A DNA stretch of 21,821 bases from the NCBI GenBank assembly GCA_937974825.1, contig CALJVD010000113.1:1-21821 (forward strand). The letters are read 5' to 3'. This stretch comes from an uncultured Oceanospirillaceae bacterium (GTDB lineage Bacteria > Pseudomonadota > Gammaproteobacteria > Pseudomonadales > Oceanobacteraceae). The translations under genes were made by a program, and so were the position numbers. This document shows positions 17,229-21,821 of this stretch, piece after piece; within the stretch, counting starts at the first letter, position 1; every line of letters begins with the position of its first letter. The notes beneath the pieces are model-generated. The model saw only the letters and a program-made list of their open reading frames with translations. It searched no databases and had not been told where the DNA came from.

Positions 17229-18662
17229 TTGAATACGATAGTTTGGTACGATTATGAAACCTTTGGCATAAATCCGGCCTTTGATAGGCCGGCGCAATTT
17301 GCCGCTATTCGTACCGATGAGGATCTTAACGAGATAGAAGAACCCGTTGAGATCTTCTGCAAACCTGCTGATGACTTTCTGCCCCATCCTCAAGCCGTTC
17401 TGATTACCGGTATCACTCCTCAAGAATGTCAGCGTAAAGGCGTGGTTGAACACGAGTTTATACGCCGCATTAACGAGATGTTTAGTGTGCCTAATACCTG
17501 TGTGGCAGGTTACAACAGCATTCGTTTTGATGATGAAGTCACTCGGTACGGTTTGTATCGTAATTTTTTCGATCCTTACGAGCGCGAATGGAAAAACGGT
17601 AACTCGCGCTGGGATTTGCTCGATATCGTTCGTTGTGTATACGCCTTGCGTCCTGAGGGAATCAACTGGCCTAAACATGCGGACGGGCGTCCGAGCTTTA
17701 AGCTAGAAGACTTAACTGCTGCGAATGGCTTAGATCATGGCAAAGCACATGATGCTGTTTCAGACGTGCGCGCTACTATTGCCTTAGCAAAGCTTGTAAA
17801 AGAAAAGCAGCCAAAGTTATTTGATTACTTCTATGGTTTGCGTACTAAAAATAACGTTCAAAATTTAATCAATGTGGCGAACCATACGCCCTTAGTGCAT
17901 GTGTCGGGTAAAATTCCGGCCGAGCAGGGGTGTATGACGGTAGTCGTTCCTTTGTGTTGGCATCCAACCAATAAAAACTCGGTTATCGTGTGGGACTTAC
18001 AACATAATCCAAGCATTCTTCATCAGTTATCCGCTGAAGAGATTCAAGCGCGGGTCTTTACGCGTACAGTTGATTTACCTGAAGGTGTCGAGCGTCTGCC
18101 GCTAAAAGAAATTCATATTAATAAAGCCCCTGTGGTCGCGCCTATGGGGGTGCTAACGCCTGACCAAGCAGAACGTTGGAATATAAGCGGAGACAGTCTA
18201 CGCAGCCACTTAGCCGCGCTAAGAGAGCAGGGCGTACAGATTGATAAGCTTCACAAAGTCTTTACCAGTACTGCTTTTGAAAAAGACCCAGACGTTGATG
18301 GTCAGCTGTACGATGCTTTTTTCTCGAATGCAGACAAGCAGGTGATGGAGAAAATCCATGCAATGTCGCCTTGGGACTTGGCCGACTGGACCGCTTCGTT
18401 TAAAGATCCTCGTGGAGAAGAAATGTTATTTCGTTTCCGAGCACGAAATTATCCAGACACCTTGAGTGAAGACGAGCAAGAACGTTGGGAGCAGTATCGT
18501 ATTGCTCGGTTAGTAGACAGCACACACCCGAAAATACTGAATTTCCATCAGTTTGCTCAAGCGTTACAGCTTGCTGCAGAGCAGGTAGAGAATGACCCAG
18601 TTAAGATTGAATGGATAAAAGAGCTGCAGCTTTATGCAGAGTCTATTTATCCATATATCTAG
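17229..18662 (+). CDS. sbcB: Exodeoxyribonuclease I (SbcB)
   Basis: ExoI degrades single-stranded DNA from the 3' end in recombination and mismatch repair. The 477 residues match the E. coli length (475) and all catalytic acids are present: D8 and E10 in WYDYETFG, D101 in NSIRFDDEVTRYG, and H174 and D179 in HDAVSDV, giving a DEDDh nuclease. Each lies exactly seven residues before its E. coli counterpart as I recall them (D15, E17, D108, H181, D186). The block NSRWDLLDIVRCVYALRPEG is also typical. The start is TTG at 17229 with AAGGA 6 bases upstream. It follows the hydrolase gene by 31 bp and converges on the MscS gene with only 20 bp between stops. Confidence 0.96.
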   Translation: MNTIVWYDYETFGINPAFDRPAQFAAIRTDEDLNEIEEPVEIFCKPADDFLPHPQAVLITGITPQECQRKGVVEHEFIRRINEMFSVPNTCVAGYNSIRFDDEVTRYGLYRNFFDPYEREWKNGNSRWDLLDIVRCVYALRPEGINWPKHADGRPSFKLEDLTAANGLDHGKAHDAVSDVRATIALAKLVKEKQPKLFDYFYGLRTKNNVQNLINVANHTPLVHVSGKIPAEQGCMTVVVPLCWHPTNKNSVIVWDLQHNPSILHQLSAEEIQARVFTRTVDLPEGVERLPLKEIHINKAPVVAPMGVLTPDQAERWNISGDSLRSHLAALREQGVQIDKLHKVFTSTAFEKDPDVDGQLYDAFFSNADKQVMEKIHAMSPWDLADWTASFKDPRGEEMLFRFRARNYPDTLSEDEQERWEQYRIARLVDSTHPKILNFHQFAQALQLAAEQVENDPVKIEWIKELQLYAESIYPYI

Positions 18663-18673
18663 GGCTACTTAAG

Positions 18674-18696
18674 CAAGGACTGCTAGACCGTCCTTG
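18674..18696. terminator. Hairpin in the convergent sbcB/mscS junction, weak terminator candidate
   Basis: CAAGGAC pairs perfectly with GTCCTTG across a 9-base loop in the junction between two convergent genes, overlapping the last codons and stop of the minus-strand gene. No T-run follows in either direction, so intrinsic termination is doubtful. Confidence 0.3.
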
Positions 18697-19930
18697 TAGG
18701 TGCTTGTGCTAAGTAGCGGAAGTCTTCACCGGTTGGGTTTTGGAACACATTCAGACCAAACTCGTTGATGATAGATAAAAAGTGATCAAACATATCCGAC
18801 TGAATCGCCTCGTAAGACACCCAAGCCACAGTATCTGTAAAACAGTATATTTCTAAAGGCACGCCCTCAGGGGTGGGCTCTAATAAGCGTGTTAAAAACA
18901 GCATATCCTTACGGATAAGAGGATTACTTTTAATGTACTCTAGTGCGTAAGCTCTGAACGTACCAATATTGGTTAAGCTACGGTTGTTTAACGGTGACTT
19001 TTCTTTTTTCTTTAAGCGCGTGTTCCAGCTTTCAATATCCGTCAGTTTTTCAGTTAAATAAGGCTCTAGTAGCTCTAAACCTTTTAGTTTCTCAAGCTCT
19101 TCTTGGGTTAGAAAACGAATGCTGTGTTGATCGATTAAAATACTGCGCTTAATACGACGGCCACCCGACTCCTGCATCCCTCGCCAGTTAATAAAGGATT
19201 CGCTAATAAAGTTTTTAGTGGGAACGGTGGTGATGGTTTTATCCCAGTTTTGTATGCGAACCGTGTGCAAGGCCATATCAATCACAAAACCGTCTGCGTT
19301 TTGCTGACGCATTTCTACCCAGTCACCAATACGAATTAACTGACCAGCAGAGATCTGCACACTGGCCACTAACGACAATAAAGTATTTTGGAACACGAAC
19401 ATAAACACCGCCGCCGCGGCACCAAGACCAGAGATTAAAATTAACGGCGAACGGTTAACCAGTAACGCCAGCACCAAAACGGTGGCAATGATATAAATAA
19501 CTATCTTAAGAATCTGCATATAGCCCTTAATGGGCTTGTCGTTAGCGTCTGGCCTACGCTCGTACATATAATTAAGAATGTTAATAACCTGTATAGCCAC
19601 TGCGGTTAATACAATCACCACAAAAGCTTGCGCTAGGTTACTAATAAAAATAGAGACACCATCAGGTAAGTTAGTGAGAAAGCGCACACCTTCCGCTAGA
19701 ATAATGGCCGGTAAAATACTTGCCAACCAAGGTACAAACTTTAGCCTTCCACTGATCTCAAGTTCATTGAATGCTTTAGAACGAATAGACCTGCGTATCA
19801 TCTTGCGTAAAAGGCGTTTAGATAACACCCCAGTTACCCAAGCCGTTAACACCAAAGCAATAAGACCCGCACCAGTTTGTATTACTGGATTATCGAAATA
19901 CTGTAAAAAACTTTCAGAACTGAGTTGCAT
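18683..19930 (-). CDS. ybdG: Mechanosensitive channel of the MscS family, YbdG-like
   Basis: This inner-membrane channel opens under membrane tension to release solutes during osmotic downshock. At 415 residues it has the same length as E. coli YbdG (a miniconductance MscM-type channel). Its sequence follows YbdG closely, for example NDKPIKGYMQILKIVIY, SPLILISGLGAAAAVFMFVF, the MscS beta domain (LIRIGDWVEM, NWDKTITTVPT) and SFINWRGMQESGGRRIKRS. About five membrane helices precede the pore helix (GLGAAAAVFMFVFQNTLLSL). A cytoplasmic domain of roughly 200 residues follows. The ATG at 19930 lacks a good Shine-Dalgarno sequence. The gene is divergent from the TSUP permease gene across 59 AT-rich bases; a TATATT at 19961-19956 could be its -10, with only TTGCTC as -35. 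Confidence 0.93.
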   Translation of the reverse strand: MQLSSESFLQYFDNPVIQTGAGLIALVLTAWVTGVLSKRLLRKMIRRSIRSKAFNELEISGRLKFVPWLASILPAIILAEGVRFLTNLPDGVSIFISNLAQAFVVIVLTAVAIQVINILNYMYERRPDANDKPIKGYMQILKIVIYIIATVLVLALLVNRSPLILISGLGAAAAVFMFVFQNTLLSLVASVQISAGQLIRIGDWVEMRQQNADGFVIDMALHTVRIQNWDKTITTVPTKNFISESFINWRGMQESGGRRIKRSILIDQHSIRFLTQEELEKLKGLELLEPYLTEKLTDIESWNTRLKKKEKSPLNNRSLTNIGTFRAYALEYIKSNPLIRKDMLFLTRLLEPTPEGVPLEIYCFTDTVAWVSYEAIQSDMFDHFLSIINEFGLNVFQNPTGEDFRYLAQAPTRTV

Positions 19931-19989
19931 AGGGAAGATACAAATTTAGTGAATGAATATAAAGCAGAGTATAAATAGAGCAAAATAAG

Positions 19990-20745
19990 ATGCTAGAGTT
20001 CTCTTTAGAAATATTATTAATATTGTCAGCTGTTGCCTTGCTAGCAGGCTTTATTGATGCCATAGCAGGCGGTGGCGGCTTACTGACCATTCCTGCTTTA
20101 ATGCTGGTGGGTATTAACCCAGTACAAGCCATTGCCACCAACAAACTGCAAGCCTGCTTTGGTAGCTTTACTGCGACTCGGTTTTTTATTAAACAAGGCT
20201 TAGTACAACCTAAAGACAACCTACTTAGCATTCTAATGGTGGCCATTGGAGCGGCAGCGGGTGCTGTGCTTATTCAATGGTTTGATACCGACTTGTTATT
20301 AGTGGTTATGCCTTACGCTTTAATCTTCATCGCCTTCTACTTACTGTTCGCTCGCAACTTTGGTAAAAGCAGCGGTGAACCTAAAATATCCAGCACTGTT
20401 TTCAACAGCACCGCTATTCCGGCAGTCGGCGTTTACGACGGTTTCTTTGGCCCAGGCACAGGCACATTCTTTACTTTAGGTTACTGCCAACTGCGCGGCA
20501 TGAACATGCTAGATGCCACCGCTCATGCCAAACTGATGAACTTCACCACCAACATAGTATCGCTATTGGTTTTTATACTATCGGGGCAAATACTCTGGGT
20601 AGTGGGCCTAAGCATGGCTATAGGGCAAGCCATAGGCGCAAGGTTAGGCGCAGCCACCGCACTTAAGCATGGCGTAGGCTTTATACGCTTAATGACTGTA
20701 GTCATTTGTGTGGCAATAAGTGTTAGTTTGTTGGTTAGGGGCTAA
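19990..20745 (+). CDS. TSUP family permease (TauE/SafE type, YfcA-like)
   Basis: This inner-membrane transporter of 251 residues has about seven to eight helices. It has the duplicated TSUP signature: first AGFIDAIAGGGGLLTIPALM with NPVQAIATNKLQ, then the second copy YDGFFGPGTGTFFTLGY with LDATAHAKLMNFTTNI. Members move sulfite, sulfoacetate or other organosulfur anions, but most have unknown substrates, and nothing nearby (no tau, cys or sulfonate genes) hints at one. The closest resemblance by eye is YfcA. A TATAAA at 19970-19975 may be its -10. The ATG follows soon after, without a clear ribosome site, so the leader would be very short. The 3' end, including the stop codon, lies inside a 19-bp tandem duplication. 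Confidence 0.88.
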   Translation: MLEFSLEILLILSAVALLAGFIDAIAGGGGLLTIPALMLVGINPVQAIATNKLQACFGSFTATRFFIKQGLVQPKDNLLSILMVAIGAAAGAVLIQWFDTDLLLVVMPYALIFIAFYLLFARNFGKSSGEPKISSTVFNSTAIPAVGVYDGFFGPGTGTFFTLGYCQLRGMNMLDATAHAKLMNFTTNIVSLLVFILSGQILWVVGLSMAIGQAIGARLGAATALKHGVGFIRLMTVVICVAISVSLLVRG

Positions 20746-20764
20746 TTTGTTGGTTATGGGCTAG
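20727..20764 (+). repeat. 19-bp tandem duplication over the TSUP stop codon
   Basis: Positions 20727-20745 and 20746-20764 are two directly adjacent 19-base copies beginning TTTGTTGGTTA, identical at 17 of 19 positions. The first copy contains the last five sense codons and the stop; the second lies just outside the gene. Confidence 0.8.
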
Positions 20765-20972
20765 GCTTTTTATTTAAAGACTATATAAATCAATAGCTTG
20801 TAAGTAATTATAAAGAAGCGAAAAAATGACCATAATAGGCTAAACGAGCATGCACGAATTACCACCTTTGGTAGCCTTGCATTTCAATATAAAAGCCATA
20901 ATACTCAAGTACTTACAATAATTAAAAGCAGGCTGCTTTGAAGGACAAAATGAGCATGCCTATGAATAAGCT
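20765..20972. other. AT-rich intergenic region left of the putative cassette, possible attI or array boundary
   Basis: There is no gene in this stretch apart from the short leader ORF at its right end. It has several -10-like hexamers (TATAAA at 20888, TACAAT at 20914) but none with a good -35. It also holds a 15-base near-palindrome AAAGCAGGCTGCTTT (20925-20939) and two copies of GAGCATGC (20846-20853 and 20952-20959). If the next gene is an integron cassette, the receiving site and any promoter driving it should lie here. No integrase gene is present on either strand. Confidence 0.35.
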
Positions 20973-20991
20973 GTTAGCATTCTCCTATTAA
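20950..20991 (+). CDS. Possible 13-codon leader ORF in front of the dioxygenase
   Basis: ATG at 20950 with AAGGA 4 bases upstream encodes MSMPMNKLLAFSY and stops with TAA at 20989-20991. The last A of that stop is the first base of the AGAGGA ribosome site of the dioxygenase gene. The ORF crosses the putative cassette boundary at 20973/20974. A ribosome ending here would be well placed to reinitiate at 21002. This recalls ORF-11 in attI1 of class 1 integrons, which raises translation of the first cassette. It could also be chance: a 13-codon ORF is not rare, and only its ribosome site and position speak for it. Confidence 0.35.
   Translation: MSMPMNKLLAFSY
20973..20979 (+). other. Putative integron core recombination site (GTTAGCA)
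   Basis: GTTAGCA begins like the GTTRRRY core where integron integrases cut between G and T. It departs from the strict consensus at the last two bases. It is the exact reverse complement of TGCTAAC after the dioxygenase stop, as expected when a cassette's first six bases pair with the R'' box of its own attC. Confidence 0.45.
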
Positions 20992-20996
20992 GAGGA
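20991..20996 (+). promoter_or_regulatory. Ribosome binding site of the dioxygenase
   Basis: AGAGGA ends 5 bases before the ATG at 21002 but only 2 bases before the GTG at 20999, so ATG is the better start. Confidence 0.65.
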
Positions 20997-21001
20997 TCGT
21001 G

Positions 21002-21802
21002 ATGAACACTAAACCTCAAATATTATTTTTGTCTCATGGCGGCGGGCCGATGCCACTTCTAGGTGATGTTGGGCATAAAGAAATGATTGATTGCTTGCAA
21101 AAAATCTCATCTATTTTGCGTAAGCCATCAGCCATTTTAGTGGTAAGTGCGCACTGGGAAGAAAAAATCCCAACCATTACTTCGGGCGCCAACCCTTCCC
21201 TTATTTACGATTACTATGGATTTCCAGAAAAGTCTTATAGTATTACCTATCCTTGTCCGGGAGAGCCATCACTGGCGGAGCAGACCTATAAGCGGCTGGA
21301 GCATTCAGGTATTTCCGCAAAACTTGATGAGCAGCGCGGTTTTGACCACGGTCTATTTATTCCTCTGAAAATCATGTACCCGGAGGCAGATATTCCGTGC
21401 ATTCAGCTCTCTCTTGTCGATAATCTCAGTCCAGCAGCTCATGTCGAGATAGGGCGAGCAATCCAAGACTTGGAGTATGAAAATTTACTTATAATTGGTT
21501 CTGGTTTCTCCTTTCATAATATGAAAGCATTTTTTTCATCTGAAACCAGTGAATCAAAAACTTTAAATGAATCTTTTGAAGCGTGGCTGCTAGAGACTTG
21601 CACTAACAGTAGTATTACTGAAGAAGAAAGAGAACAAAGATTTATCCAATGGGAAAAAGCCCCCGGTGCTCGTTACTGTCACCCAAGAGAAGAGCATTTA
21701 TTGCCGTTGCACGTTTGCTATGGAATAGCTAATAGTGTTTGCACTAAGTCGTTTGAGCTAAAGATTCTAAATAAAAAATCGAGCATGTACATCTGGTCAT
21801 AA
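21002..21802 (+). CDS. LigB/DODA-type extradiol ring-cleavage dioxygenase family protein
   Basis: This 266-residue cytosolic protein is of the class III extradiol dioxygenase family (DODA, 4,5-DOPA dioxygenase, E. coli YgiD). Such enzymes open catechol rings with O2 and a bound metal. From the ATG at 21002 the likely metal or catalytic histidines are H12 (FLSHGGGPMP), H51 (VVSAHWEE), H116 (GFDHGLFIPL), H172 (GSGFSFHNM) and H232/H237 (EEHLLPLHVCYG). The segment YDYYGFPEKSYSITYPCPGEP is also typical of the family. The length is normal and all key residues appear intact. The substrate is unknown, and no aromatic degradation genes are nearby. It appears to lie in an integron cassette, which would make it accessory and not part of a pathway operon. 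It may be expressed from a promoter further left, helped by the short leader ORF. Confidence 0.88.
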   Translation: MNTKPQILFLSHGGGPMPLLGDVGHKEMIDCLQKISSILRKPSAILVVSAHWEEKIPTITSGANPSLIYDYYGFPEKSYSITYPCPGEPSLAEQTYKRLEHSGISAKLDEQRGFDHGLFIPLKIMYPEADIPCIQLSLVDNLSPAAHVEIGRAIQDLEYENLLIIGSGFSFHNMKAFFSSETSESKTLNESFEAWLLETCTNSSITEEEREQRFIQWEKAPGARYCHPREEHLLPLHVCYGIANSVCTKSFELKILNKKSSMYIWS

Positions 21803-21804
21803 AA

Positions 21805-21821
21805 TGCTAACAAACGCGTCA
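21805..21821 (+). other. Putative attC 5' arm (partial, cut by window end)
   Basis: TGCTAAC followed by AAACGCGTCA, two bases after the dioxygenase stop, resembles the R'' box and L'' region that open attC sites of Vibrio-type chromosomal integrons (the V. cholerae repeat begins TAACAAACGCCTCAA, as I recall it). The matching L' and R' arms would lie beyond the window. Confidence 0.5.

Larger units (their letters stand above)
20974..21821 (+). mobile_element. Putative integron gene cassette carrying an extradiol dioxygenase (runs off the window)
   Basis: The proposed cassette starts at T20974, inside GTTAGCA, contains one ORF with its own ribosome site and little else, and ends in a partial attC-like sequence from 21805. 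This compact design (short leader, single gene, stop two bases before the recombination sequence) is typical of integron cassettes. Evidence for: the perfect 7-base complementarity of the two ends and the AAACGCGTCA that follows. Evidence against: no integrase in the window and only the first 17 bases of the putative attC are visible. It may be the first cassette of an array, a cluster of attC sites lacking an integrase, or a chance resemblance. Confidence 0.5.

Noticed and set aside
20838..20973. A complete attC of a preceding cassette, from GGCTAAAC (20838) to the GTTAGCA core
   Set aside because: The arms do not pair at the spacing an attC needs; only the self-complementary GCATGC is shared, and it falls at different distances from the ends.
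20999..21001. GTG as start of the dioxygenase
   Set aside because: It is only 2 bases from the AGAGGA site; the ATG at 21002 has a proper 5-base spacing.

Overview
The window reads as chromosome of a marine-type gammaproteobacterium near the Oceanospirillales/Pseudomonadales. The basis is gene content and order. smc is followed by zipA and ligA, as in pseudomonads, and an SMC-type condensin is present instead of MukBEF. A second block, DUF2069-wrbA-arsC facing yihY, is also one I recall from Pseudomonas. Base composition leans towards AT compared with Pseudomonas itself. No rRNA, tRNA, CRISPR array, insertion sequence or prophage gene was seen.

Layout. Positions 1-512 hold the C-terminal end of an aromatic amino acid permease (TyrP/Mtr type) that enters from the left. 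Positions 627-7748 hold smc, zipA and ligA on the plus strand (chromosome segregation, division, DNA ligation), ending in a shared terminator. Positions 7792-9755 are a tightly packed minus-strand operon, transcribed arsC-like, wrbA, DUF2069, a small zinc-ribbon protein, DUF2750, with start/stop overlaps at three junctions. Divergent to it, 9837-12361 encodes a YihY/BrkB membrane protein and a DUF3422 protein. Positions 12419-16065 carry trhO (tRNA U34 hydroxylation) and a large DUF349 coiled-coil protein on the minus strand. Positions 16235-18662 carry a lipoprotein alpha/beta hydrolase and sbcB (exonuclease I, TTG start). A YbdG-type MscS channel (minus) and a TSUP permease (plus) follow, back to back.

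The most interesting part is the right edge. The last gene, a LigB/DODA-type extradiol dioxygenase, looks like an integron gene cassette. A core-like heptamer GTTAGCA lies 22 bases before its start codon, and its exact reverse complement TGCTAAC lies two bases after its stop. The latter runs into AAACGCGTCA, which resembles the 5' arm of attC sites of Vibrio-type chromosomal integrons. A 13-codon ORF with a good Shine-Dalgarno sequence spans the presumed recombination point and ends on the dioxygenase's own Shine-Dalgarno sequence, which recalls ORF-11 in the attI1 site of class 1 integrons. No integrase gene lies within the window, and the window stops inside the putative attC, so this remains a hypothesis that the next few hundred bases would settle.

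The rest is mostly conserved housekeeping sequence. Minor curiosities are a 19-bp tandem duplication over the TSUP stop codon, a long acidic linker in ZipA, interleaved inverted repeats in the DUF349/hydrolase intergenic region, and a perfect 11-bp terminator stem with a UUCG loop behind trhO.
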